In this document: positions 37,351 through 49,915 of the stretch, one piece after another
How the letters are laid out: each line of letters begins with the position of its first letter
Numbering within the stretch: the stretch's first letter is position 1
Source: Onchocerca volvulus
Taxonomy: Eukaryota > Nematoda > Chromadorea > Rhabditida > Onchocercidae
Assembly: GCA_000499405.2 (NCBI GenBank)
Contig: HG738137.1
Location: forward strand, 12,026,121-12,090,120
Direction of reading: 5' to 3'
DNA: 64,000 bases
Position numbers and translations under genes: made by a program
The notes under the pieces: generated by a model
What the model saw: only the letters and a program-made list of their open reading frames with translations
Database searches by the model: none
What the model was told of the DNA's origin: nothing

Positions 37351-39002
37351 ATGAGACGTTTCGGAATGGAACCGATTTGGACAACAGAAGATACTAGGAA
37401 TGCTATTTTGGCCAGCTTGATACCTGGTGCGACTGCTTTTACAGCATTTGCTGTATTTGCAAACGATCGCAACGTTATAGATTGGTGGACAGTAAGTGTC
37501 ATTTCTGTTTTTTTTGTTTTTTGTTGTTTTTTTTTTCTTTTTTTTTTTTAAATCATGTATTTACTCAACAAATTTCTATTAGATGTTTGAAATTTGGATT
37601 TTTTTCTTTTTTATTTTACGCTTTTTCAATGAACTTGTTCATTTTGTAATCAAATCTTCACCAGGTTTATATTTTTTTCTAGCGAATTACCCCTTCCAAT
37701 TAAAAATTTAGAAATTGAGTTGTCGCAGTTGCTATTCATTCTAATATATTACGGTCTTAAAATATTTTTCAGCATGCAAAAAAGCCAGATTGGGCCCCAA
37801 GGAATTCATTGGTGTATTCTGTATTTGATATTGCGACACTTAGTCCTTTGGGTTACGCATCTTATCTCGTTTACAAGAATGGAGGAGGTAAGTGTGCTTT
37901 GGTCTTTTTAACATCCAATCTCTCAAAATATGCAATTGATTATTTATCAGAAGGCACAATACTCCTGTTTTTCTGGCTAAATTTTAAAATGAAATAAATA
38001 TAGTAAGAAAATGAAAGTTAAGAAATGAATCAATTTTTTTGATCATCAAAGTTCGAAATTGCGGAAAACCATACAGAAACAGATATGAAGTTAGAGAAAA
38101 AGAGTTTCGCCATTTTTTTTGTTATGTAAGTTTAGACCGGCGTAAAATATTTCAAATGATCTTAAATCCATGTAAAAGTATTAAGTCAGATTCGAAAGTA
38201 TGAATTTTGGTTCTTTTGCAGTGCAAATTCTATTTTTGTATCTTTTATAGGTTTGCAGTACACTGATACAAAGATGGCCCTTGGATTATATGGGTTAAAT
38301 GTGGTTTTTGCTCTCACAACAATTCCCATAATTAAAAAGCGAAGTTTTACTTCCGTAAGTAATTTGTACTTAAACATCACTCCTGTATTGCGATTGCTTG
38401 AGGAACGAATAAAATCTTTTGCCATTTTCAAGTTCCTTTTTGTTTGAATTCAGTTAAATTTAATTGTTTATTTAGTTGTTTCGAAATACAGTACTTTTGA
38501 ATGCAACAGCAATTGGCGCAGCATTTGCTTTCTATAAGGTTCGTTCGCGATTTTTTTATTTTGTTCAATTATACCAGTTTTCGAATTATTGATTGCTGGT
38601 AATCTATGAATCCAAGGTGTCTTACGTTGCTGTATTTCTGTAAAATTGTATAAGTAAATTTATTCCTTATTGACTTAAAAATGAAAAACTTCAAATCTTG
38701 CAAAATAAAGTTAGTATACGTAAGATTTTTTATATTTTTATGCGTATTTACATAATCTCCTAAGAAATAAGCTAAAATCATTCTTTCAGTTTTACTTGGA
38801 TATAGTAGTATTTTCAGATGGTGCCATTTCGAATCGGTTAAAATTGCTGATGTTGTTGTTTGTTCCTTAACTTTTTTTTTTTTCATTTAATTTTCAGATT
38901 GATAAAACGGCTGGTCAATTCCTAATTCCGTACGCTATTTGGACTGGATTTTATGCTCTTCTTACTTATTCGATGAGTAAGGAGAATGTGCCGGGACACT
39001 AA
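37351..39002 (+). CDS. TspO/MBR family protein, paralogue 4
   Basis: Five coding exons: 37351-37491, 37773-37887, 38251-38354, 38476-38538 and 38898-39002, giving 175 residues. Start chosen at ATG 37351 (MRRFGMEPIW): the tiny first exon of the other paralogues was not found and no frame enters from upstream. It is the closest to canonical TspO: WTTEDTRNAIL, helix 1 about 18-37, DWW, KKPDWAPR (50-57), LSPLGYASYLVYKNGGG (70-86), TKMALGLYGLNVVFAL (92-107), helix 4 about 124-140, and AGQFLIPYAIWTGFYALL (146-163) with CRAC-like L-T-Y-SMS-K. The family's aromatic residues after helix 3 are replaced by TIPIIKK, as in its neighbours. An AATAAA lies near 39078. Confidence 0.88.
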
Positions 39003-40397
39003 TTTTGTTTAGAAGTGAGTAAGATATTTTAATCATTTTCAACAATAATTCGATAACAACCCGCAGGTTAGAGAAAAGAATAAAGCGTAAATTTTCAGTT
39101 CTCTTGATGCCTGCACTGCGATTTTTCAATTTTTGGAAGAATTATCTTTGAAAGACTTAAATTTTTCCCCGTCACCTATGATTTTTTGATCTTTTATTAA
39201 TTCTTTGTTTCTGTTTTTTAGCCGGGCATTTGGGTTTCTCGTAAATAAATGTGATACCAACTGCTTATCTTTCCAAGTTATCTTACTTCTTTGTTGAGCT
39301 GTCCGGTATCATTCATGATGATTGCATATTTTAAATAGTCATATTGCAGCAGTTTTCATTCATCGGCCTTATTAAAATTTCCGGAACTGCGATTCTTTTA
39401 TATTATTCAACTATTATCAATAGAAATAATTAGGTTTTAAATTCAATTTTTCCTTTATATGTCAAAAAACTGAAGTTATAAGACTCGAATTTATTATTTC
39501 TCTCTTTTTTTTTTTAATTTTTTGTTAGTATTATCGACAGTCGAGAGTAATATAGAATGGTCTTTAATAACTGTTGCTGAAGAATAATAATTATTATGTT
39601 TATCATGGAGTAACTATATGGAATAATCTTTCGGACATTCGGAATGATCTATTCCGGAGGTTTTGTAGATGGTATAAATAGATGACATAGTTATTCTTAC
39701 GGCGCTGAAATGTATTATTTTATCCTGATTTCATTATTCTTCATTTATTACTGTTTATATACCGTTTACGTTATTATTTATGGTGTTTATTGCTTTGTTG
39801 TCCAGACATGTATTAGATATCACTAATATCACTGATTAGTAATTGCTGATTAAAATGTTGTAAGTTTGATAAATTAATATGTTACGTATTTTGAAATCAT
39901 ATTTCTTGATAAAGTTTGTACTGATAATTTTCTTCTTTGAAAAAACGATTGATCATGTTCAATGAATGTTTACTATCTTTATTTCTTTTTTTTTTTTTTT
40001 TTTTCATTAACGATTTATTTTTTTAGATGTAATTTGAAATGAATCTATTAAGCAAATTATAATTAAGGTTTCAATATTTCTTCGTAACAATTAGGAAACA
40101 TATAAAATGAAAACTATAACTCGAAAAAAAATTTTTTTGAATGAAATTCTGTAATAACACACTGAATTAGATTTACTAGATTGAAATGAACAGCTACGAA
40201 AATAATTATTTTGAATGACTCAATAGCATCGAGTTCATCACATTTTTGTTGTAACGAAATTGAATAGTTTTATGTACAAGTGATGAGTTAGCGACTGACT
40301 GAATTTGCTTAGTTAATGCTGATGCTAGGCAATTTATTTTTTACAGAAGTTATTTTCAGCATCAACATTGTTTATTTCGTGGATTGCTGGATTCAGG
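39003..40397. other. Intergenic between TspO paralogue 4 and smn-1
   Basis: No gene seen. Contains the 3' UTR of paralogue 4 and, close to smn-1, acceptor-like TTTTTTACAG and TTATTTTCAG sites at about 40337-40360, which may serve the smn-1 leader. Confidence 0.5.
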
Positions 40398-43300
40398 ATG
40401 AGTTCTAATGATCCAGACAGTGAAGATGTTGTCTATAGAAAGGTATTCTCAAAAAATACTGTTTGGAATATCGATGTTTAAATCTTAGCATGTGAATGAG
40501 ATATATTTTTTCATCCTAATAGAATTGATATAAAAAACCGTCGGCTTGAATCGAATTGGTCTTTCAATCAAAAGCTATCTTTTCTTTCTATACTAAAATG
40601 ATCTTTTTGAATAATCCCATAAATATTTATTTTTATTTTTGTAGGCAGATCTTAATGATACAGAAAATGAAGATGTTTGGGATGATACCGCGCTAATTAA
40701 AATGTATGATGAAATGATCAATAAAACTTATGTTAGTTCTCGATTTCTTTTTTTTTTTTTTTTTTGGAAATTCCAGATTACTCATATTTCTTTCCTGGCT
40801 TTTTTTAAAAAATCAAAAATCATGTATGTATTGAGCCAATGCCAGTTGAATACACTTGATGCCTATAATATACTTGCAACTCTAAAATCCATATACGTCG
40901 AATGTATTCTCATAGTAGAAGCGTATGTCGTATAAGTATTTTGATTAGTTGTCTTGTACGATGCATCTTCATGTGATCTCAAAAATTGTTACCATATAGC
41001 ACAGTTGTTCAAAAGCTGAAAACTATATTGAGATGCTTCCAGAATTGCCAACAGCAATAGGAATAGAAATTTCAGGATGCTCTTGGTGAACAATGTATTG
41101 CAACAGGGAAAAAAAAGAAGAAATTTCGTAAGAGTCCTAGAAGAAAGGTTCATTTGTTCTCTTATTATTATTTTCGAATATTTTTGTTTCAGTTCTAGTT
41201 GGTCATGAAGGTACACAATATACTAGCTTACTTGATTTAGTTTACTTTAGCAAATTTCGATTCCATTGTTGTGTATGGATTACCTCAATAATTAGGCTGA
41301 AAAAAGACAAGGTGAAGAGAAAATATCTGAATTTTTTGTATATCTTCATTTTTGATATGTAGCAGTTTTGCTTCATGTAGTCATCAGTTGAATTAGGACA
41401 ATTCTGAGCAAGAAATATTGAAATTTTTACAAATGAAAAAAAATTCTGGAAATTTTATTCATGAATTAATAATATCTGATTATTTGAATAAAACTTCATT
41501 AATGTGATATATACAATAAATATAATTCATTAGTGTGATGTGCAAAATAATGAAGCGATTTCATTGTTTTTAGTGGTATGTAGGTGATCATTGTATGGCA
41601 CCTTATTATGATGACGACCTGTGGTATCCAGCAGTTATTCAACGACTTGATTTGCGTGATGGTAAATGTGTAGTGCTTTATGATGTTTACGATGAAGAAC
41701 AATGGGTCGATATTTCGGATCTCATGTGAGCGAATTTCTTACATTATTTAAATGTCTAGTTGATAATATGTTAAAATCTAACATAAGAATATTTGTGTAA
41801 GATTTTATGTTATCCGAAAAGTGGGGTTTCGTTATCGGAATTTTTTTTAACTTTGATTTTATTCCATTGACAAAATATTAACAATCTGACCATGATATTT
41901 CAATAACATGATTGGATTTGTTCTGTATTGCACAAATTCTCATGTTGACAGATGATTAAGAAGTCCAAGAATTCTGCACAAATCAATATTCAAAAATTAT
42001 AGTTATCACTGTACTTAAAAATAAGATATGCTGAGAATTATTAGGAAATGGCTGACGGCTTTCGCATTGAAATACTTCTGAAATAATCTCTTCACATTTT
42101 GTTGTTATAAAAAGTATCACTTGGCAAAAAGAAATGAAAAGCATGAACTTTTAATTTTAATGAAATTTCAACAGTGAAAAAAAAACATATGAATAAATAA
42201 ACATTGTTTGGAAAAAACAAATTCTGCAAGAAGCCACATCAGAACGAAATAAAGTTGGAATTGTGAAATTTATGAAAATAGAATATTCAAGATGAAAAGG
42301 GATTTCTGAAGATAACAAGTTTTGCGTGTGTTAAATAATATTTGTTCAGCACTTCACACTTGTAAATGGGCTAAAGAATGTGGCATGATGCTATGTGGTG
42401 GAGCTATTGGTCCTGATGACCTGGTTTGTTTCAAACTGCAATAAGCGTTTTTCGTTCTATGAAAAGAGTATTATTGCTGCTGCGCAAAGCTATATTTACA
42501 AATTTTTCTATTTTGTTGATCACCAAGGTGATTGGTTATCTCCCCGTAAATTATATTTTACATTAATCTAAGATTTCATAAATTGGAATACGAACTATCA
42601 ATTTTTGTAATAAATTTTAGATAAATTTTAAGTCGATTTTTTAGCATATCTTTAATGTTTATTACCAAATTTTCGGCATGAACGTTTAAAAAACGTTTAA
42701 AAAATATTATTTCTTTAAGTAATATTAGTATGATCAGGGATCTTTTGCTTCACGTTTTATTAAAAAAAGAGTGTGAAAGAAGAAAAAAAGCTGGAAAATA
42801 AGGTGAATATGCGAAAAGATGACATCATTTTGTATATTAATGTTTAAAAATATAGGAAATTGCATCGTTTTTAGAAATCTCTATTTTTTTTCATTATTTA
42901 ATTTCATGAATATCATCATCGAAATATCTTTGAGTGGCGCCAAAATATTCATATATTTTTGCCTGATGATCATGAAGATCCGAAATATTAGATTTCCTTT
43001 TTCCTCCTGTCAGCAGAAAATATCAGTTCGCAGAACATTTTCAAGCTATTTTACATACTCGCAGGAGATTGCGCACGAGATTATCAATACCACGTATGGA
43101 ACGCCGACACGGCTGGCCTAATTTTCCACGTGTTGCCATACGTCCGTCAAATTTCGGCAATGGGCAACGGCGGTCACAACAATGTCGTAAGCGTAAAACT
43201 AAGAAATATTGTCCCAGCGGGACAAAGATTATGAGAATGGAGTGTGGAAACAAGAGACGGAAAAATAATCAGAAATTTACTGTATTATCGAATACTGCTG

Positions 43301-45021
43301 CTTTCCAAAAAAATGTTACTTCTGATTTGCCACGAACTGTCTATCTGATGCATTTGGTGGATAATCTCAAACAACAGAAGTGAGCTTTTATGAGATCCTT
43401 AACGTCTTGAAGTCATAATATCTAATGATTATTATTCAATTGTTACTTTATCAAAATTATCAGAAAGATTATACCCCAATATTTGTATCCAAACCACATA
43501 TGGACGTATCCGCGATATCACTCCAGCTGATGAGAAGCTTTTTAATTATCAAGCACAATTTTTTTAGTTCCATTCGGCAGTTAAAAAGTTGATTATGTGT
43601 ATTTTTTTCAGTTAATATTATTGTTCTGCATTAATTACATAAGTGATACTTCTAAATGATACTGCAAAACTTCTTTTTTCTAAATCATATCAAAATAATG
43701 AGATCGAAAAGTTTTTAAAAGAATTTATAGCTTATCGATTAGATATGTAGATATATAATTTGCAGTCTTATCGATGATAAATTTTTTCAGTATTTTGTTT
43801 TAAAATTATCTAAAATAGAGGCAGTTGTTTATTTTTCCCATCCTTCTTTAATTTTTTTTTTTTTTTTTTTTTTGTGCTCTTATTTCATCTGTCAACTTGA
43901 GGAATCCAGTGTTTTTTTTCCTGCCTTATTTCTACTTTTACTTTTGTTTTTCAATATTTCTAATTGATCAGGCCAATGGAGAATGATGAGGAAGGTACGT
44001 CGGAAGGAAATACTAGCCAACAAACATTCGCCATGAAGGAGCAAGAATTGCAGATAAATCATACGCAGACAGCGACGACATGTTTCAATTATATGCAGTC
44101 GTCATCGACGAATCAACATACTTCTGTAATTTTTCTTAACTTTTTCCCTAGATTTCAGGGGAAATCAAACAATCTGTCATGTTAAGTTCTTATAACTCGC
44201 TGATGTCTATCTCTTCACATAATTAAAATTTGATTGGAACTGTTAGAAAATACCCATTCGCTAACAACATTTGTACATTTATAATTATCAGTTTTGATCT
44301 ACGATGTGAAAGAGTAGGAAAGAATCTCTTTTTCAGATTCCATCATTGGCTCCACCTCCACCGATAGCCTTTAACAGTTTGCCAGTACCTAGTGATGACG
44401 AAGCATTGGCAAGTATGCTAATGTCATGGTACATGTCCGGTTATCATACTGGTTACTATCAAGTAAAGTATCATTTCTTTCTCCTCTATCATTACTGTTA
44501 TTGTCATCCTGCAAAAAACAAAAAAAAAAAAAAACAAAAACAAAAACAAAAAAACAAAATTTTCTGATGGTCCTAAGATAAATTCTTGTGTCTTTCTCGA
44601 AATACTTGAAATAACAACTTTTCCTATAATTATCTATCCATCGTGATTAAGTGTCGATCTGCGCAAGAGGAATACGATTGCAGGCATTGTTATACAATGG
44701 CATCGGTTTGATCTCCGATGACCAATATACTGTTATGTTAACCATGCTTAAAGAAGACTTTGTTAAAATTTTCCTAAAGTCTCCTTCATCAGCATAAAGC
44801 AAATTATTGCAAATCAGTAGAGTCTTTATCAAAGCAGGTTTTGTGGAATAATTTAAGGTTAAACGTAATACGAAATAGTGCTTTTAACAATTTTTGTTAA
44901 CCTTAGTGCTATTCTCATTCGATGGTTCCCTGATTTTAATTAACGATAAAGTTATGAAATTTTTCAGGCTACCCAAGATAAAAAGAAAAAAGAAGACAAG
45001 AATGTTAGCAATAATTATTAA
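40398..45021 (+). CDS. smn-1: SMN, survival motor neuron protein
   Basis: Eight exons: 40398-40442, 40645-40731, 41076-41147, 41574-41725, 43065-43379, 43972-44125, 44337-44462 and 44968-45021; phases agree, giving 334 residues. SMN assembles Sm cores on snRNAs with Gemins. The Gemin2-binding segment [15 protein letters not shown] is in exon 2. A lysine-rich stretch ([14 protein letters not shown]) precedes the Tudor domain, about 69-118 ([20 protein letters not shown]...[14 protein letters not shown]), which binds symmetric dimethylarginine. The YG-box oligomerisation motif [17 protein letters not shown] is at 301-317. APPPP (280-284) is a short proline run. TTCAG lies two bases before ATG. 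The long basic 105-residue exon 5 is atypical. A 42-nt frame at 43464-43505 fits the phases as an extra exon. Confidence 0.93.
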
Positions 45022-45980
45022 TTATAGAAACCTGTTCACTTATATTGTTTTTTCATGTTTTTTTGTTCCTACATTTCAAGTTTTCATAATATTTGGTCTC
45101 TTAGTCGTGATCTATATTTTTTTGAAATGGAATTTGTAACTTGAAGACTTTTTTTGTTTCCCAAAGAATCATCTCTTCAAAAGTCAAATCCCCTTCCAAA
45201 TGCAGAATCTTCAATTAATTATCTTCGATAATTGCTCATTTTTGACAATACATGTTGAATTCCCTGCAATCTTTGTAGGAAACGGATTATTGGTTATTAA
45301 TTCCATTGTACTTATCACTATTTCGAAAGGTTACTATATCATATGAAACATGAGATGGTTAGCTAACGTTTAGCCTGAAAATGATCTTCATAATGAAGAA
45401 AATATAGAAACCAAAATTACATATTTTATTAAAAACAGTCCTTGTCCATTCCCTGTTTACAAGTATTGGCAGAAAGTTTCGACGTCTATTTTCGGCAAAA
45501 AGCTTTTTTTTTGATCAGGTGTTTATATATGATTCATTGGTCATTCGAAATAATGTCGATGATTAATCAAACGGTTGTTGCAAGTACGAAACTTTATAAT
45601 GTATGGTTATTAGTGTTTAAATCATTCATTGTTCGAGAAATTGCTTGAATTTCGCTTGCAAATAACTATTTGGTTAATTATAAATTACAATTTTCTTCAA
45701 AGGAAATAAAAGAAATTAATAATAATAATACAGAAGTAAGTAGATGAAATGAACAATTCGGGAATGGCGAAATTCCCAATTCCGCTGGAGCTATACCATC
45801 AAGAAAGAAATTTTTCTCAGATAAAGACAAAGTCATGCATTGGATCATTCATAAGCAGTGATCAGTTATTGAGAAAGAAAAAAAAAACGTTAGCTCCACA
45901 GGAGGCAAAGAAAGAAATGATATAAAGCAGAAGACGGTATTTTGATGCGTTAGCTTTTCCACTGTTCGTAATTAAGCAAT
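45022..45980. other. Intergenic between convergent smn-1 and moag-4
   Basis: smn-1 and moag-4 converge here, and AATAAA at about 45707 may end smn-1. A TTG-initiated 68-codon frame at 45442 follows an AAACAG acceptor but has no partner exon, and I do not call it. Confidence 0.5.
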
Positions 45981-47567
45981 TTATTTCAGCGGATCGAATA
46001 CTTGGAGTTTTTTATTTTTTTCGGCACGTGCAGCAGCTTCTTCCGCTGCTTTCTTCGCTGCTGCTGCTTCCTGCTTTTTACGCATAATATCTGCATCGCG
46101 TTCCATCCTGTTATCTAATTTTACGCCCTGAAATTGACGGTAAATTAAACATTTCTAAAAAAGGCCACATATGATCAGAACTATCCAACAGTGGATAGTA
46201 CCATTTGAACATCGCCTCAGAAATTACGTTCTTCATGTTCCTAGTGCAAAAGAATGTTTTCCTTGAATCATTTCATTTAACTCATTGATACTAATGAACC
46301 ACCTTATTTTCACTAATTATCATACAGCACTATTTTTTCCTCCAGCTTATTTATCGTTGTGACACATTTCTCGTCATAATCAGCTGCCACTATTTTTCAT
46401 ACTAATCTCCAAGTCGGATTCTACAGAAGTTTACATTTGAATATGTGCAAAATAATCCAGTCTCTGTTTGATATGTCGACTAAATCTCTTGAAAAGTAAG
46501 TATTTGTTTGAATCTCATGCAGAAATGTTTCTGCTTAGTAATTCTACCAATTTCGAGAACCAAAAATACTGAAATTTTCAGCACAATGTCTCCCAGTTTA
46601 CCAATATTTCTGCACATTGAAATAAACTGTTCCTTAAAGTATCTTGAATAACCTACGTTCTGTTATCATTTCCAAACATTAACAGAATTCCTATTATCAC
46701 TTAAATACAGATAAAATTTGTCATTAAAGATATCGATATATACAGTCTTTTAACTTATCACACGAAAAATATTATGATAAAATATTAATAACTTCTTAGA
46801 TCAATAAATATCGACGGAATCTCCATAACCATACAATTCAAAGGAATCTGTTTTAATAATTTCAGTGGATGAAACAGGAGAATAAAAGTTTAGAAACGAA
46901 AATTTTCTCCTACGTAAAACAATAATAATTTACTAACATCTTGATGTGGCTGTGATTTTTTTTGATGTTGCTGCTTTTTCAAATTTCTTTCACGGGCTAA
47001 TTCACGCTGATTACCACCTGAAAATGTATTTGCAGTCTTTTAATTGATATGTGAATATATATGATATACGGTCAAATCTTTTTTGTACAATTTATATATC
47101 GAAAAAAAAGGGACTAAATAAAAATCAAATTTTTATTCGAAATTTATTCTCTACTTTTTCGTCATTCTTTTCAGCATCATTTTTACTATTGCCATAGAAA
47201 AAATTGCATAAAAGATTCTGGCAACATAAATTAATAATATATGGACAAATTCTGATAACGAAAACACCAAATGAAATATTGCGACAATAAGTGTAGTGAT
47301 TTTTTTTTTTTTTTTAAATATATATTTGTTTGTTAATTGTAGATGATAATGTATAGACTTAAATATTCAATTCTAACAAATTAAAATCGCATAAATCAGT
47401 TAAATAAGCCATTTTTTCCTTTACATCCTTGATTTGTTCACGTAAAACGCTGAACAAAAAAAAGGAAGAAATATATGTGTGTTTAAAAAAAAAAAAAAGA
47501 AATTAGATAAAGAAGAAAAAACACGAATACTAAAATCTAAGTACTTAAGTAAAAACTTACGTGTCAT
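45981..47567 (-). CDS. moag-4: SERF/4F5 family protein (MOAG-4 orthologue)
   Basis: Three exons on the minus strand: 47561-47567 (only ATGACAC), 46938-47017 and 45981-46127. They give 77 residues: MTRGNQRELARERN..., a lysine/glutamine-rich middle, then RMERDADIMRKKQEAAAAKK and an alanine/lysine helix, ending KKLQVFDPLK. The start TRGNQRELAR is the 4F5 (small EDRK-rich) signature, and both the MxRDADxMRxKQE block and the final VDPLK-like end match C. elegans MOAG-4. The family binds acidic, disordered proteins and promotes amyloid-type aggregation. Size fits the family (about 60-80 residues). Introns 1 and 2 are 543 and 810 bp. It is convergent with smn-1. Confidence 0.95.
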
Positions 47568-47789
47568 TTTGTACAAATATAAATTAATAGAAGGATGTAG
47601 AAGAGAAAAATAATATAATGTTATGTACAGGGAAAATAGACGAATAGGATGAAACTGAGCGATTAACGACAACACAATGTATCTTCTTGCCGAGACGATT
47701 TCACTATTACCAGCACCACTACCAGCACCACAACGATTTACACTGAAATCAAATACTGATCAATTACAACGTTAAAATGCTACCATTTC

Positions 47790-48100
47790 ACCGACACATA
47801 CATATGCGCATACATGCAGACATACACATGCATAGATACACATATATGTAGATGAAAATTCTTGTACACACAAAATACGGACATACACAGATACATATAA
47901 ATACAGGCAAATATATAACATGCAGATATATATGAATAGATATATATATGCAGATATACACGGAAATACGCAAATACATATGGGAACACGCAGATATGCA
48001 GTGACGTACGTAAGCAGACACTAGAACACGTAAACACACGCAAACCACACAGCTAAACACGGAACACGCAAACATGAACGGACACAGGTACATGTGCAAG
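47790..48100 (+). repeat. (CATA)n / (CACG)-rich minisatellite-like tract
   Basis: ACATACACATGC, GATACACATATATG and later ACACGCAAAC-type units, progressively interrupted. Overlapping long Cys/Val/Tyr frames on the minus strand arise from this repeat. Confidence 0.8.
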
Positions 48101-48284
48101 AAATCAACGGCCATTTAACCGATCGACCAAATGAGTCGCAATGAAATTTTAATCTATGAAATGGATTTGTTATAAAGCGATTAGTGTGACCTGAAAATAG
48201 AATGGTAGTTATTTTGGGAAAGAAAGAGGAGATGGGGTGGGGTTTGTAATTTTTTCTTCCTGAAATCACAATTAAAGATATAGT

Positions 48285-48612
48285 AAATATGTATAAACAT
48301 GCACACATATTCACATACAACATGCATAAATTTGCATAAATATACAAGTATATGTCTCGTATATCGAACATATGCACGCATGCATGCAAAACATGCACAA
48401 AAATGTACATATACATGGACAAACATACATATACATACAAATGCATACACACACACACATACATACATGCATATGTGTATGTCATGTATGTTTTGTACAG
48501 ACACACATGTGTATGTCATGCATGTTTTGTATGTCAAACATACAAACACACATGACATGCAACATGCGTATACATGCATCTCCATAAATATACACATGCA
48601 CAAGCATGCAAT
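48285..48612 (+). repeat. (CATA/CATG)n tract, second block
   Basis: ACATACAT, GCATGCAT and TGTATGTCATG units. The mirror-like occurrence of TGTATGTCATGTATGTTTTG and TGTATGTCATGCATGTTTTG at about 48475-48530 is an internal 43-bp direct repeat. Confidence 0.8.
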
Positions 48613-49428
48613 ATGGAAAGAAATAAGTAACCGACTGATTGTTAATCAAACAAGTCGAAATCAAATTTTTCTGCAAAAGGAACATTCAATTTACAGGGAA
48701 AATAGAATTTAATTTGGAAAAGCTTTCAACTTTTCGACGATTGTTTATTGGCATTTATAATTTTTAATTAACAAAGAATCGGTAAATTTAAAATTTACCA
48801 TTGATATGTTTGCCATTAAATGAACCTAATGGTTTAGATATAAGCTTTATATCCCAATCTCAAGCCTCAGCTCAAGCATATTATATATAAGCTCAAGGTT
48901 ATATCGAAGTTTTAACTATTGTTAAATTTAAATTCAATCATAAATGTAATAAAAACTAAACATTTATTGTCGAAAAAATCGAAACATTTCTTTCTTTTTT
49001 TTTGGAATATGATGAAATAATCAAAAATCTTTGTACTATAGAAATATCATGGTATAAGCAAGCTTTCATTCATCTATTCAATTCTTTGCACTAATTAATA
49101 TTCGATGAGCAATGTTTTTCAAACTTCATCAGTTCCCAATATCAATAATTCTCAGATAACTTCCTTAATATCAAAAGGTAGTTCAATATATCGGTTGTAT
49201 TATCGATATAAATCAAATCATTGTATAATGTAGTTTTGTGGGGAAATATAATTTATCATAATAAAAACTTCATTAATATAATAAAATTTATCGGAACAGT
49301 CGAATACCGGAAAATGATTTTTTGCTCGTAATGCAAATGACTAATAACATTTTTGCATGTGTAATCATTTCCTGTTAACTCTAATCTAACAAACACCAGT
49401 TACCGCGTGAAAAAGTGCATAGCTGAAT

Positions 49429-49500
49429 CGCACTAACAAAGGCGCAGTCGTGTTGCGATATCAGTCCTCTCTCTTTTACCAGTTTAAACTATTCATACCG
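49429..49500. repeat. Short dispersed repeat, copy 2
   Basis: The 17-mer CGCACTAACAAAGGCGC at 49429-49445 is found reverse-complemented at 8842-8858 in the Ly6 intron. Both sit in small GC-richer islands. Confidence 0.5.
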
Positions 49501-49597
49501 ATAAGTGATTCGTTCCAAATCCCAATTATTCAAAATTTCCATATTACCAACTTTCTATTATATTAATAATTTTACCATTAAATTTGTCTCTATTAAT

Positions 49598-49686
49598 GCG
49601 ATAATTGTAATTGTCATGCGAAATCCCGCGTTATCATGCTTTATCGATGCGATATTTGTAATTATTGTATGAAATCTCGCGCTATC
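49598..49686 (+). repeat. Imperfect 51-bp tandem duplication
   Basis: GCGATAATTGTAATTGTCAT... at 49598 and GCGATATTTGTAATTATTGT... at 49649. Both continue into GAAATC(C/T)CGCG(T/C)TATCA. Confidence 0.8.
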
Positions 49687-49703
49687 AAATTTTTCTAATA
49701 AAA

Positions 49704-49725
49704 GGTTTAATTACTCAAATTTGAG
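49704..49725 (+). other. SL1 spliced-leader-like 22-mer
   Basis: GGTTTAATTACTCAAATTTG plus AG differs from the nematode SL1 leader (recalled: GGTTTAATTACCCAAGTTTG plus AG) at two positions. It is followed by TTTGGAATTC, not the GT donor that SL RNA genes carry there, so this is not a working SL RNA gene. It may be the leader end of an old retro-inserted trans-spliced message. The last 12 bases form the palindrome CTCAAATTTGAG. Confidence 0.5.
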
Positions 49726-49915
49726 TTTGGAATTCGACTGTGCCACAAGACAATTTTCCCAACAAAATCATCTGTATCAAGTTCCAATCTCCAGCAAAAA
49801 AATCTTTCACAAATTACTTTCACAATAAAACATTCTCGATAGCAGCTTTTTCATGGATAAGTACGAAAATTATTGAGGGAAAATTGATTCGATAACATGA
49901 TGATCATCGTCACCA

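Noticed and set aside
41499..41702. Minus-strand 67-codon frame
   Set aside because: Antisense shadow of the SMN Tudor exon.
45442..45648. 68-codon frame after an AAACAG acceptor
   Set aside because: No ATG, no donor-linked partner and no recognised motif; may be chance.
47780..48712. Several overlapping 60-160-codon open frames on both strands rich in Cys, Tyr, Val, His or Thr
   Set aside because: They are translations of CATA/CATG simple repeats in every frame; no splice structure, start context or family.
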